64,000 bases of DNA from Leptospira ognonensis. GTDB taxonomy: Bacteria; Spirochaetota; Leptospiria; Leptospirales; Leptospiraceae. The DNA is taken from assembly GCF_004770745.1 (NCBI RefSeq), contig NZ_RQGD01000022.1, forward strand, positions 124,001 to 188,000, written 5' to 3'. The position numbers and the translations under genes were made by a program. The notes beneath the pieces were generated by a model. The model saw nothing but the letters and a program-made list of their open reading frames with translations. It made no database searches and was not told the origin of the DNA. Shown one piece after another: positions 1-8,297 of this stretch (its first letter is position 1; the number at the start of each line of letters is the position of its first letter).

Positions 1-671
1 GAATCTGGTAAAGACCATGATATCAATTCTTGGCTCGGAAGAATGGATTGCTGAATCGTTCGTGCATACCGTATACTTTCCGTTATATGCTGATTCTTTT
101 CCTCTATTTCTTTCTTTTGCTCGGAAATGGCTTTATTGAATTTTTCTAAATCATCATTTTGTTTTTTAATTTCGAGAATGGCTTCAATCAAGTCTTTCGT
201 CTGCTCTTCTACTTGTCGTGTCAGCTCGACTTCCCGCTTTTTTAACGTATCGATCAATTCATTGTTCTGTTCGGCAAGTCTTTCAATGAGAATGCGAATG
301 ACTCCTCGCATGAACTCAGAGCTATTACCCATAATTTCATAAAAATCTGCTTGATCGAGACGAAGTAAATGCGTGTCTTCAAGGGCGCTGATGGATGCAT
401 TTCTTGGTTCTGAGTTGAGTAGGGAAAATTCACCAAAGGTTTGCCTTGTACCGATCTCTGCCACTTTCTGATCATCAAAGTGAACAAATACTCTTCCAGA
501 GTAAATCACGTACATGCAGGTTCCAGCTTCCCCTTTTTGGATGATACTTTCTCCCGACTTATAATGATCTTCTTTTAGGGATTCTGCGATGGCACGGATA
601 GAATCCTGTGGGATCTCAGCAAAGAGATCCACAGTCCGAAGGATTTCTATCAGTTCCGATATGGGAATCAT
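1..671 (-). CDS. cyclic-nucleotide-binding regulator, 3' end outside window (probable SpoIIE-type phosphatase)
   Basis: The reading frame opens at ATG 671 and stays open to base 1, so only the N-terminal 223 codons are present. Residues about 5-125 form a CRP-type cyclic-nucleotide-binding domain, with the GEFSLL...RNAS phosphate-binding cassette containing the Glu and Arg that contact the cyclic phosphate. A long charged coiled coil follows (about 130-205). The last visible residues, ESIRYARTIQQSILPS, match the linker that usually precedes PP2C/SpoIIE-type serine phosphatase domains in spirochaetes, so a phosphatase C-terminus is inferred but not seen. The likely role is a cytoplasmic signalling phosphatase controlled by cAMP or cGMP. 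Confidence 0.8.
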   Translation of the reverse strand, partial: MIPISELIEILRTVDLFAEIPQDSIRAIAESLKEDHYKSGESIIQKGEAGTCMYVIYSGRVFVHFDDQKVAEIGTRQTFGEFSLLNSEPRNASISALEDTHLLRLDQADFYEIMGNSSEFMRGVIRILIERLAEQNNELIDTLKKREVELTRQVEEQTKDLIEAILEIKKQNDDLEKFNKAISEQKKEIEEKNQHITESIRYARTIQQSILPSQELISWSLPD

Positions 672-690
672 AGCGATCGTAACTAGTTTG

Positions 691-1671
691 CTATTTACGC
701 TCTTCCTGACTTAAAAAATAATAATGTTTTCTCGCACGCATGATTTGACCGAGGGGTTTATGTTCAACGAGTGCATTCCATGGGTCAAATTTTGCCGCAT
801 CGATCTGTAACGCTAGTTTACTTGTGTTTTCCAAATCGACTGTCTGCTTTGGTATGGTGAGTCGACCAACGGTCACAAAAGGACTTTCCGATTCAGGCCA
901 TAAAATGCTGGGATTTTCAATGGGAGTCGTTTGGTCATCTACGTAAAATTGCAATTGAAAATCATAAACTAGATCTCCCATGTCAAGATGGCTTTTAAAC
1001 TCTTCTGCCCAAGGAGACTTTGTTTTGGCTCCCTCAGATTTTTTATGAGGATAAATTCTCACCTTTGCAGCATATTTACCAACGGAAATAGGAGCAGCGG
1101 AATGAAAATCTTCCGTCGCAAAACCTGAAAAAGGTTTTCCCATCGTCTTAGCTGTTTCTCCTATTTTTTTCAGACCTCCAAGAAATCCGTACGCATTGAC
1201 AAGATACATGAGCAGACTGCCCATCCCATTCCCAAGTGCCAAAACCAATTTGATAAACGATTCGAAATCGGGGAGAGAGAAAATGGCATGATTGATGAGA
1301 AGGAAGTCTTGGGTCGAAGTTTGGGAACCCAGTGCACCTGCGCCAGTCAAACCTTGGACTTGGATGGCAAAACCTCTGATATCGGGGACAGAATCTGGCT
1401 TTTTATCCATTCCCCCATTGGAAAGTCGCACTAATGCATCGTAAACATTTGGTTTGGCGAAAAGACCTACCTTAGTATAGTCGGGAATGTCTTTGAAGAT
1501 CTCTAATTTTGCGTTCAAACCGAGAAGTTGTTTCCGGTGTAAACCTCTCCCTTTCCCGAAAAGCTGATTCTTTTTCCTTTGTAATTGTTTAAAAGGCTCC
1601 ATGTATTTCTGGAAGATTTCCTCTTCCTTGGGAGCGATAGTTTCTTTCCAGTCTTTACTAGGTTGTTTCAT
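691..1671 (-). CDS. catalase-like haem-binding protein
   Basis: A 326-residue member of the small catalase-like family (srpA/y4iL type), which keeps the catalase core fold but lacks much of a true catalase. Visible signatures are RGLHRK (distal-side His region), VRLSNG, PDIRGFAI, TQDFLLINH and a C-terminal PLGQIMRARKHYY, the counterpart of the proximal haem segment. The expected activity is haem-dependent peroxidase or organic peroxide removal in the cytoplasm. The frame extends to a TTG at 1692, but the ATG at 1671 has a GAGAGA purine run upstream and aligns better. It lies downstream of a lipase and ohr on the same strand, consistent with a peroxide/lipid-damage theme; that grouping is inference. 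Confidence 0.8.
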   Translation of the reverse strand: MKQPSKDWKETIAPKEEEIFQKYMEPFKQLQRKKNQLFGKGRGLHRKQLLGLNAKLEIFKDIPDYTKVGLFAKPNVYDALVRLSNGGMDKKPDSVPDIRGFAIQVQGLTGAGALGSQTSTQDFLLINHAIFSLPDFESFIKLVLALGNGMGSLLMYLVNAYGFLGGLKKIGETAKTMGKPFSGFATEDFHSAAPISVGKYAAKVRIYPHKKSEGAKTKSPWAEEFKSHLDMGDLVYDFQLQFYVDDQTTPIENPSILWPESESPFVTVGRLTIPKQTVDLENTSKLALQIDAAKFDPWNALVEHKPLGQIMRARKHYYFLSQEERK

Positions 1672-1766
1672 GTAGGCGTTCTCTCTCGACAATCAATAAT
1701 GTTATAATTAGGATAGAATTTAGCAGAATTTTTCATCCTTCAATCATTAAATCTATTTCCACTCGA

Positions 1767-2921
1767 TCACTTTCTCAAAAATTCGAGGATTCTCTTTTGC
1801 ATGGCTGGGTCATTTAACATAACACTATGCTCTTTTTCTGTCCTAATAGTTTCGTAAGTGAGTCCAGGTTGCGGAACGCTGTGTTCCAGTAAGACGCTTC
1901 CGTCTCCCTCTTCGCGAGGTACGATATCCATATTCCAACGATTCTCCATTTGCCTGATGGCCTTTCTCGTCGGATTATTTTTCGCATTTAAGAGCATCGT
2001 CGGTGGTTGAGCTTTGATCATTTTCGGTGTGATGTCTAAGCTTTCCCTGAAAAGTTTTGCTCGATTTAGTATATTCTGAAATAATAATGGATCTGGAATA
2101 TCAGACTCTGCACATTTTTGTCCATAAAAACCCAAAAGGTGTTCCTTCCATGAGGACTCTTTAAAAAAATCAACGGACATCTCTACTCCTGATTGGTCCA
2201 AAACTAAACCTTGTGAGTCTTTCGTACCAAGCCTTGGGAAAAAACTATACACGCTTTCGTACTTAGCAATCATACAAGGGCCTTGAATTTTTGAATTAAA
2301 GCCAGTGGCATTGCCCTGGTATAAATCTTTCATATATCCAATCCCGCCTCGAAATGGCACTCCTACGAGTACGAGCTTGCTTACGATGCTAGGATCCTGA
2401 TTGACTGTAGAGAAAGAAATCATGCCACCCATAGAATGCCCAATTAACGCTGGTTTAGTTTTATATTTATTAGAAATTTCTTTCAAGAAAGAAACAAGTT
2501 GATCTCTGGTATTTAGGTTATCCTTTCTCCAATCATAAGAAAATACATAAAAATCTACTCCCTCTACATCACTCATCTCCTCGAGCCAAGGACCGTATAA
2601 ATCTACATCAATGAGGCGCGGAATCGCAGTAACTCTTTCGATGGCACCATGCGGAATCAAATCTGCTGACTCACCTGTTAAACGAAGGTCAGAAGTAGAA
2701 AATCCAAGGGCTTGCCCAGCTGTGAGCCAACGTGTCGATCCAGTAGTGTCTTTTAAAACAGACCCTTTGATCCCAGGAACAAAAACGACTGGCAAGTGGG
2801 ACGGATTTAGATCCACTTTTAATTTTCGTTCGAAGAGATGAGAAGGTAGACTCGCATGGCAACTTAACCCAAGCCATACGATAGAAAAAAATGTCGATAC
2901 TCGAAAAAATCTTCCAATCAT
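1767..2921 (-). CDS. LCAT-like alpha/beta-hydrolase (lipase/acyltransferase), probable lipoprotein
   Basis: A 384-residue hydrolase resembling lecithin:cholesterol acyltransferase and related phospholipases. The N-terminus has a hydrophobic signal ending in GLSC (Cys21), a relaxed spirochaetal lipobox. VVFVPGIKGSVL at 45-56 is the oxyanion/cap strand typical of LCAT proteins; the nucleophile elbow is GHSMGG at 161-166 with Ser163; an acidic residue and a late His (EKEHSV, near the C-terminus) complete a plausible triad. It probably hydrolyses or transfers acyl chains of envelope lipids from the periplasm or surface. The start lies 3 bases after the ohr stop codon, so the two are almost certainly co-transcribed. 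Confidence 0.78.
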   Translation of the reverse strand: MIGRFFRVSTFFSIVWLGLSCHASLPSHLFERKLKVDLNPSHLPVVFVPGIKGSVLKDTTGSTRWLTAGQALGFSTSDLRLTGESADLIPHGAIERVTAIPRLIDVDLYGPWLEEMSDVEGVDFYVFSYDWRKDNLNTRDQLVSFLKEISNKYKTKPALIGHSMGGMISFSTVNQDPSIVSKLVLVGVPFRGGIGYMKDLYQGNATGFNSKIQGPCMIAKYESVYSFFPRLGTKDSQGLVLDQSGVEMSVDFFKESSWKEHLLGFYGQKCAESDIPDPLLFQNILNRAKLFRESLDITPKMIKAQPPTMLLNAKNNPTRKAIRQMENRWNMDIVPREEGDGSVLLEHSVPQPGLTYETIRTEKEHSVMLNDPAMQKRILEFLRK

Positions 2922-2924
2922 CTG

Positions 2925-3341
2925 TTATGCGATGACCAAGGTGACTTCAATATTATTTCGCGTGGCGTTAGAGTAAGGACAAACTTGGTGCGCTGCTTCG
3001 ACCAATCCTTGAGCTGCTTCTGTTTCCATACCCGGTAAGGAAACAGTTAAAGTAACTGCCAATCCAAAACCACCACCGCGAATCATCCCGATATCAACGG
3101 ATGCTGTCACTGATGAATGTTCAATATCTATTTTTTGTTTGGCTGCGACCACCTTCATCGCGCTATGAAAGCATGCCGAATAACCTGCCGCAAATAATAG
3201 TTCAGGATTGACACCGTCTCCTCCATCTCCTCTTAATTCCTTGGGCATGGAGAGTGCAAAATCATACTTTCCGTCTGGGGATTTAACGGTTCCTGTCCTT
3301 CCCCCACTTGCTGTCATCACTGCGGTATATAGTTTTTTCAT
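2925..3341 (-). CDS. ohr: organic hydroperoxide resistance protein (Ohr/OsmC family)
   Basis: A 138-residue Ohr-type peroxidase that reduces organic and fatty-acid hydroperoxides using two reactive cysteines and lipoylated or thiol partners. The catalytic Cys57 lies in AAGYSACFHSA and the second Cys121 in HQVCPYSNATRNN; the conserved Arg15 and Glu47 that position the thiolate are also present. Length is normal for the family. The start ATG has AAGGA upstream. It is the first gene of a pair with the LCAT-like lipase, which fits removal of peroxidised lipid acyl chains. No OhrR gene or clear OhrR box (TACAATT-type) was found in the 43-base upstream gap. Confidence 0.92.
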   Translation of the reverse strand: MKKLYTAVMTASGGRTGTVKSPDGKYDFALSMPKELRGDGGDGVNPELLFAAGYSACFHSAMKVVAAKQKIDIEHSSVTASVDIGMIRGGGFGLAVTLTVSLPGMETEAAQGLVEAAHQVCPYSNATRNNIEVTLVIA

Positions 3342-3384
3342 AATTTGTATTCCTTAGACGTAAATAGCGAATTGATCTCCTGAG

Positions 3385-4584
3385 TTAAAGGCATTTGTAA
3401 ACAGAATGGGCTAGGCGCAAAGTTTTAGGAGGACGGACTCGATAGTCCATTTTATTACAAACATACCCAAAGGAAATTTTTGCTCTCGTATCTGCAAAAG
3501 CCAAACATCCGCCCATACCTGGATGACCAAATGTTTCGAAATTAGGCGAGAATAGACCGTCTTCTTCTTTCAAAAATCCTAAACTCCAAGCCATTCTCTT
3601 ATGAATGACTTCGTCGTATAATAAATCCCTTTTCGCCGTAACGATTTTTAGCATCGAGTTACCAACTAACTTTAATTTCCCTTTTTTTCCACCATGCGCT
3701 AGTACATTAAAAAGTGTGGCCAAACTTCGCGCATCCCCAATCCCATTGGCCCAAAGCAATTCTTGTTTGTGTAACAAAGGATCATTAAATGCATTTAGAC
3801 CTCTTGTTCCCATCGAAGGGTTCAAATATGCTTTGTTCACCTCACTGTTACCAAGGCCAAAAAGGACAGCCCTTCCGGCTCGTCCTTCACTGCCTTCCCC
3901 GCGCAGAATCTGCGGCAAAAGTAACATGATTCGTCTGATATTGGAAACTGGATAAATCGTCGCTACCTTCGACTCGAGACCATTTGGTAGACCAAGAAAG
4001 AGATTTAATTTTAGTTTCTTTGCCACTTCTCTTTGAAAGAACTTACCCGCGGATTCACCAGCGATCTGCTTAAATAATTCGGCAGCATAAGCTCCCCAGA
4101 TCTGAGCACCGTATGCTTGTTTTGTGCCGGGTGCCCAGGCTGGTTTTTGATCGATTAAGGCTCCATAAACCTTTGTTGGGTTGTTCCAAAAATCATTGAT
4201 GGAGAGCGATTTCTTCAAAGCATGAAGTCCAGCGGTATGTTCTAACAACTGTTTTACCGTGATTGATTCTTTTCCATTTTTTCCAAATTCTGGCCAGTAG
4301 GTGCTCACTGGATTATCGTATTTTATCTTTTTTCTTTCGGCTAACATTAAGAAGCAGAGGGAAGTGATTCCTTTCGTTACAGAAAAGAAAGGGACGGAAG
4401 TATCGGAGTCCCAGACTTCTTTTGCCAGGACATTTTTATAACCTGCCCATAAATCTACTACCTTCACTCCCTTATGAAATATGGAAACGGCTGCGCCGAT
4501 CTCATCCCCACTCGCAAAGTTTTCAGCAAAAGCATCTTTTACGGGTAAAAATTTTTTATGACAAGATCCGTTAATTTCGACCAA
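3385..4584 (-). CDS. serine beta-lactamase-like esterase (class C/EstB fold)
   Basis: A 399-residue member of the serine hydrolase/beta-lactamase-like family. The nucleophile motif is SVTK (SxxK) at about 68-71 in a typical VPFFSVTKG context; a YGAQIWG segment supplies the tyrosine of the second motif, and HPGMGG near the C-terminus replaces the KTG triad, as in esterases such as EstB. Such proteins are usually carboxylesterases and rarely beta-lactamases. No signal peptide is obvious. The longest frame begins at TTG 4611, but TTG 4584 has AGAGGAG eight bases upstream and reduces the clash with the divergent acyltransferase gene, so it was chosen. Start certainty is moderate. Confidence 0.8.
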   Translation of the reverse strand: MVEINGSCHKKFLPVKDAFAENFASGDEIGAAVSIFHKGVKVVDLWAGYKNVLAKEVWDSDTSVPFFSVTKGITSLCFLMLAERKKIKYDNPVSTYWPEFGKNGKESITVKQLLEHTAGLHALKKSLSINDFWNNPTKVYGALIDQKPAWAPGTKQAYGAQIWGAYAAELFKQIAGESAGKFFQREVAKKLKLNLFLGLPNGLESKVATIYPVSNIRRIMLLLPQILRGEGSEGRAGRAVLFGLGNSEVNKAYLNPSMGTRGLNAFNDPLLHKQELLWANGIGDARSLATLFNVLAHGGKKGKLKLVGNSMLKIVTAKRDLLYDEVIHKRMAWSLGFLKEEDGLFSPNFETFGHPGMGGCLAFADTRAKISFGYVCNKMDYRVRPPKTLRLAHSVYKCL

Positions 4585-4638
4585 AGAACCACTCCTCTTT
4601 TCATAAATCAAGACACAGTCTCATCCAATTCTCAAGTA

Positions 4639-5439
4639 ATGGAAGCTAAAAAAAGTCTAGTCAACTTTTTTGAAGGTATTTGCATTGGTTGCATGTTGCC
4701 AGCTCATCCAGTGAAACGAACTCTCTATCGTGCTGTAACTAGCCTACTTTCTACATTTGCTGCGCTACTCCTTAGCATCTACCAATCTACTTTAGAATTC
4801 CATGTAGAAGGCGAAAACCACCTAAGAATCCTGCGAACTCTTCAAAAAAATCATATTGTAGCAATCTGGCATACCTTTGTGGATGCAGCTGTATTTTGTT
4901 TGCACCATAGAAATTTATGCATCTATTCAGACCATCCTCGCACCCAAGAGTACGAAAATAGCTCCGTTCATTTTTTTCGTGAGATAGGACTCAAAACATT
5001 AAAGGCGTTAGGTTTTGATGTTCTTGATGCATCACTTGGAAAACAGTCAGCAGGCATCATCAATTTTATCAAAAAAATTCAAAGTGGCACTCCTGCGCTT
5101 GTTGCCCCTGACGGACCTCACGGTCCCATCTACGAAGCAAAACCAGGTGTGATTTATATGGCTGCAAAAGCAAATAGCTGCGTAGTTCCTATTGGAGTTG
5201 GATTTTCAAGAAGGATTGTGAGTTCGAATTGGGATGATTTAAGCTTCCCGCTCCCTTTTTCACGAGTGGCACTTGTTGTTGGAGAACCCATTGAACCAAG
5301 TGACGATATGAGTGAGGCCTCACTTGCGAGGCAAGCCAAGGCTCTGGAAGAAACGTTGGATCGGCTTTGCTTTCGAGCCAATGAGATTCTTTACGGAAAC
5401 CATCCCAAAGAAACCACCCTTCCCATCACTAACACCTAG
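4639..5439 (+). CDS. lysophospholipid acyltransferase-like protein (DUF374)
   Basis: A 266-residue membrane-associated acyltransferase-like protein of the DUF374 family, distantly related to the LpxL/PlsC acyltransferases. The N-terminal hydrophobic helix (residues about 15-40) would anchor it to the inner membrane. The motif IVAIWHTFVDA carries the catalytic-type His, and VAPDGPHGPIYEAKPG is the family hallmark for acyl-phosphate binding. A role in acylating a lipid or lipid A precursor is inferred from the family. The ATG at 4639 was preferred to the upstream ATG 4558, which would overlap the divergent gene by dozens of bases and adds a polar, unconserved extension. Confidence 0.8.
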   Translation: MEAKKSLVNFFEGICIGCMLPAHPVKRTLYRAVTSLLSTFAALLLSIYQSTLEFHVEGENHLRILRTLQKNHIVAIWHTFVDAAVFCLHHRNLCIYSDHPRTQEYENSSVHFFREIGLKTLKALGFDVLDASLGKQSAGIINFIKKIQSGTPALVAPDGPHGPIYEAKPGVIYMAAKANSCVVPIGVGFSRRIVSSNWDDLSFPLPFSRVALVVGEPIEPSDDMSEASLARQAKALEETLDRLCFRANEILYGNHPKETTLPITNT

Positions 5440-5452
5440 CAACTGATTGTAT

Positions 5453-5818
5453 TTATAAGGGTCTAACCATGAGAAGAGTGACCATGATTAGAGACCCTAA
5501 AAATAAAGTTAAGAGAATGGGTATGAATAGTATCCATAGAAACTGTCCGCTGAGGGCGATGGCGGTGATAGCAGCAACTTGACTGAAACAAAACAAAATA
5601 GCGAAATATAAATGTATCCTTTTAAAAGGGCGCGGTGGCCTGCCTCGATTGAATAGACCTCTCTTTCCTTGTCGTGAATTGTTTCGGCGATTGGCTGCCT
5701 CCACATCCTGAGTCTCATCTGTGAACTCGTCAGGTTGGAGGAAATCAAAGTTAATGTTTCCTTTTCTAAGTGTTTTCTCGATACTCGGAGGAATTTTATC
5801 TTCGTTTGGACTATCCAT
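5453..5818 (-). CDS. hypothetical small two-helix membrane protein
   Basis: A 121-residue protein not recognised by family. The N-terminal 70 residues are polar and rich in Asn, Arg and acidic residues (RGKRG-like basic patches near 50-65). Two hydrophobic helices follow at about 72-90 and 93-115. This suggests a cytoplasmic head followed by a helical hairpin in the inner membrane. Its ATG overlaps the stop of the upstream membrane-protein gene (TAATG), so the two are translationally coupled and probably act together. Confidence 0.7.
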   Translation of the reverse strand: MDSPNEDKIPPSIEKTLRKGNINFDFLQPDEFTDETQDVEAANRRNNSRQGKRGLFNRGRPPRPFKRIHLYFAILFCFSQVAAITAIALSGQFLWILFIPILLTLFLGSLIMVTLLMVRPL

Positions 5819-6435
5819 TATTTTTTCCGAAGCGCCTGGGCTAATAAATATTGGTAGTTTTCGATCTCTCCTCTTAGAACTTCAAATCGCATAGAAAGAT
5901 AACCAGTATAAATACCGACAAGCCAGAAACCGCCTACTTTTAGAATCTCCTTTTGTATGCCCTGGACCTCCATCTCCGGATAGTGCTGAAAGGCCAGAAC
6001 TCCAATATAGAAAACATTCATTACGATCGTACCAAGGATCGCGATCCGTAACCCGTATCTTAAAGCATTAGAAACAATCACGATATAATTGATCGTGAAA
6101 AACATACTCTCATTTCCGCCCGTAGGAATCATGACTAGAGCTACCGCAAAAAAATCGGCGGTCATGGTTAAGTATTTTATAGAAGGACGTATGTGGCCAA
6201 TTTTTGCGGCATGAAACAGTATGAATGTGACAATCAGATTTACCCCAACCACAAAGCTTGCAACTGTAAGTATATAATACCAATTAAAAATATTTTTTTG
6301 CCCAATCTCAACTGATTTTCCCGTATGAAGTAGATAGGAAAGGTAAGGAACGATGATAAAAATGAGCAGCCATCTTACGCCTGCTTTGTTTTTTTCGTTT
6401 CGAATTTCCCAGAGAGCTTTTTCTTTATGGTCCAT
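5818..6435 (-). CDS. multi-pass membrane protein, unknown function
   Basis: A 205-residue integral membrane protein with about six predicted helices (roughly 20-38, 50-72, 88-103, 110-127, 130-150, 168-185) and a charged C-terminal helix ending in ALRKK. The overall pattern resembles the isolated membrane-sensor half of spirochaetal cyclase and histidine-kinase proteins, but no output domain is attached; that resemblance is weak and inferential. It is coupled to the following two-helix protein. The start at 6435 faces the divergent hydrolase gene. Confidence 0.7.
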   Translation of the reverse strand: MDHKEKALWEIRNEKNKAGVRWLLIFIIVPYLSYLLHTGKSVEIGQKNIFNWYYILTVASFVVGVNLIVTFILFHAAKIGHIRPSIKYLTMTADFFAVALVMIPTGGNESMFFTINYIVIVSNALRYGLRIAILGTIVMNVFYIGVLAFQHYPEMEVQGIQKEILKVGGFWLVGIYTGYLSMRFEVLRGEIENYQYLLAQALRKK

Positions 6436-6537
6436 AAAATGTACTACTTAGAAATCCCGAAATCATTGATTCAGTCTACAATTATTTTCATTTTAAAGAT
6501 ATTTACAAAATATGTTAGAGATTTGAAATTATGGATT

Positions 6538-7419
6538 ATGAAAAAATCCCATAAGGTCATACTCTCCCTTCTTCTTGTCCTCCTGATTCTATCTTACATA
6601 CCTTGGTATTTTTCATCACTGGTTCTCTACCCGTCTGTCAAATGCAACAAAGAACATCACGTATTCTGTGAGACACCCAAGGAGATTGGCCTGGATTTCG
6701 AATCAGTAACCATTCGTACGCCTGCGGGTTTGCAACTCGAAAGCTGGTACATGCCAGCCGCAAATTCGAAAAAAGGGATCATCTTTGTTCATGGCCATGG
6801 CGGTTCAAAAAATGAAGGGTTACGTTTTGCACCGAGCCTCCACAAGGCCGGATTCAATTTACTTGCGATTTCATTGAGAAGGAACGCAGGCAGTTTTGCG
6901 AGTATGGGTTATTATGAGCCAGAAGACGTGTTTGCGAGCATTGATTTTCTGTTAAACGAAAAAAAACTCGAATCAATTGGTCTATTTGGATTTTCGATGG
7001 GAGCTGCTACAAGCATCCTGACTATGGAAAAAGACCAAAGAGTAAAAGCAGGATTATTTAGCAGCGGTTATGCCTCTGCCATGGATGTGATGAGCCAATC
7101 TGCCAAACGAGATTTTGGTATTCCCTACTATCCTTTAATACCTATCGTTCAGATTGTTTTAAATCTGAGAGGAAATATGAAAATTGAAACAGTGGTACCG
7201 GAAGATAAAATTGGCAATATTTCTCCCCGCCCTATTTCGATCTTTCATTGCGATAAGGATGATTATGTTGACGAATCCCACGCAGAGCGCTTGTTTCAAG
7301 CGGCCAATGAACCAAAAGAAAAATGGATTCCAGTCTGTAGTCGACATGAACAAATCTGGAACTATAACAAAGAAGAATCAGAAAAGAGGGCGGTATCATT
7401 TTTTAAAAAATACCTATAA
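6538..7419 (+). CDS. alpha/beta hydrolase with N-terminal membrane anchor
   Basis: A 293-residue hydrolase of the BEM46/S33-like type. One hydrophobic N-terminal helix (residues about 6-28) anchors it. The oxyanion strand is FVHGHGGSKN, the nucleophile elbow GFSMGA, the acidic residue lies in HCDKDDYV, and the catalytic His in CSRHEQIW. The substrate is unknown; esterase or thioesterase activity is likely. The frame extends to ATG 6427, but ATG 6538 (MKKSHK) gives a classic signal-anchor and leaves about 100 bases for divergent promoters. A membrane protein gene follows after 6 bases, indicating an operon. Confidence 0.8.
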   Translation: MKKSHKVILSLLLVLLILSYIPWYFSSLVLYPSVKCNKEHHVFCETPKEIGLDFESVTIRTPAGLQLESWYMPAANSKKGIIFVHGHGGSKNEGLRFAPSLHKAGFNLLAISLRRNAGSFASMGYYEPEDVFASIDFLLNEKKLESIGLFGFSMGAATSILTMEKDQRVKAGLFSSGYASAMDVMSQSAKRDFGIPYYPLIPIVQIVLNLRGNMKIETVVPEDKIGNISPRPISIFHCDKDDYVDESHAERLFQAANEPKEKWIPVCSRHEQIWNYNKEESEKRAVSFFKKYL

Positions 7420-7425
7420 GATCTG

Positions 7426-8262
7426 ATGAAAACATTTTTACTCAGCCTGTTGCCATGGTCTCGAAAAGAATGGTCAGATTTTTTTGCTGACCTCGCACCC
7501 TTGCTTGGCCTCTTTTTTTTTGCAAGTGAACCTCGCAATATCATGCTGCCTTTATACGCTGAAATGTATTTTGTTTTTGGATATGGACTGATACGCCTAA
7601 CATCAACCGCAATATATGCTTCAATCCAACAAGGCAAAGAAATGGGACTCGGAGATTTGGAGGTTCCCGAACCAATTTTCGGAAAAATATTCTATATCTT
7701 TTTTATCGCTCTGTTCGGATCGATTCTAATCCTTTCCATACTTTGTATCATTCTTTTACTGATAGGTTTCAATTTCTTCTTTTACATGCTCATTGAATTA
7801 TATCTTAGTGTTGCTGTTTCTGGCGGCATGAATGCCAATTTCAGTTTTTTGACAATTTACAATTCCTTAAGTCCGAAAGAGCAATATTACATTTGGGGAA
7901 TGTTTCTTCTTACCTTGTATCGGTATCTACCGAAGCTCGTTCATTTCTTTCGTGAACGAGAGTTCAAGAATCCAAAAAATTCATGGGCATGGCTTGCACT
8001 CGGAACACCGCCCGTACCCGAGCGGAACCAATTTCAATCTATGGTTCAATCGTATCGAAACTGGGTCGGCAGTGAAAGAAACCCATCGGATGAATTTGGA
8101 TCACTTACGGCTATTTACTTTGGATTTTTATTTGTTTATTTTGGATCCCTGATCCTGATGATCTACCATCCCCTTCTCGGACCTGTTTTCAGTTTAATCC
8201 TCAAGGCATTTGCTGAGCTTTACTACTTCCGTCTCTACAAGGAAGTCAAAATTTCGAAGTAG
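7426..8262 (+). CDS. multi-pass membrane protein, unknown function
   Basis: A 278-residue protein with five or six hydrophobic segments (about 23-38, 45-65, 88-118, 122-140, 160-170, 228-262). No family was recognised. A conserved-looking polar stretch between helices (PPVPERNQF) probably lies in the cytoplasm. It starts 6 bases after the anchored hydrolase and likely shares its transcript; the next gene is convergent. The function cannot be assigned from sequence alone. Confidence 0.7.
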   Translation: MKTFLLSLLPWSRKEWSDFFADLAPLLGLFFFASEPRNIMLPLYAEMYFVFGYGLIRLTSTAIYASIQQGKEMGLGDLEVPEPIFGKIFYIFFIALFGSILILSILCIILLLIGFNFFFYMLIELYLSVAVSGGMNANFSFLTIYNSLSPKEQYYIWGMFLLTLYRYLPKLVHFFREREFKNPKNSWAWLALGTPPVPERNQFQSMVQSYRNWVGSERNPSDEFGSLTAIYFGFLFVYFGSLILMIYHPLLGPVFSLILKAFAELYYFRLYKEVKISK

Positions 8263-8281
8263 AGTCAAACCTCCCGAACTT

Positions 8282-8297
8282 CACCTTAGGGTGCTTT
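8282..8297 (+). terminator. weak hairpin between convergent genes
   Basis: CACC-TTAG-GGTG, counted with a short loop, is followed directly by a run of five T on the forward strand. It ends at the stop codon of the convergent DUF2207 gene. The stem is only 4 bp, so this is at best a weak terminator for the 6538-8262 operon. Confidence 0.25.

Noticed and set aside
4558..4638. Upstream ATG of the DUF374 acyltransferase
   Set aside because: It would place the gene's first 27 codons over the start of the divergent esterase and adds an unconserved polar extension; ATG 4639 fits the family start.
6427..6537. Upstream ATG of the anchored hydrolase
   Set aside because: It overlaps the divergent membrane-protein start and gives an odd double hydrophobic N-terminus; ATG 6538 gives a normal signal-anchor.
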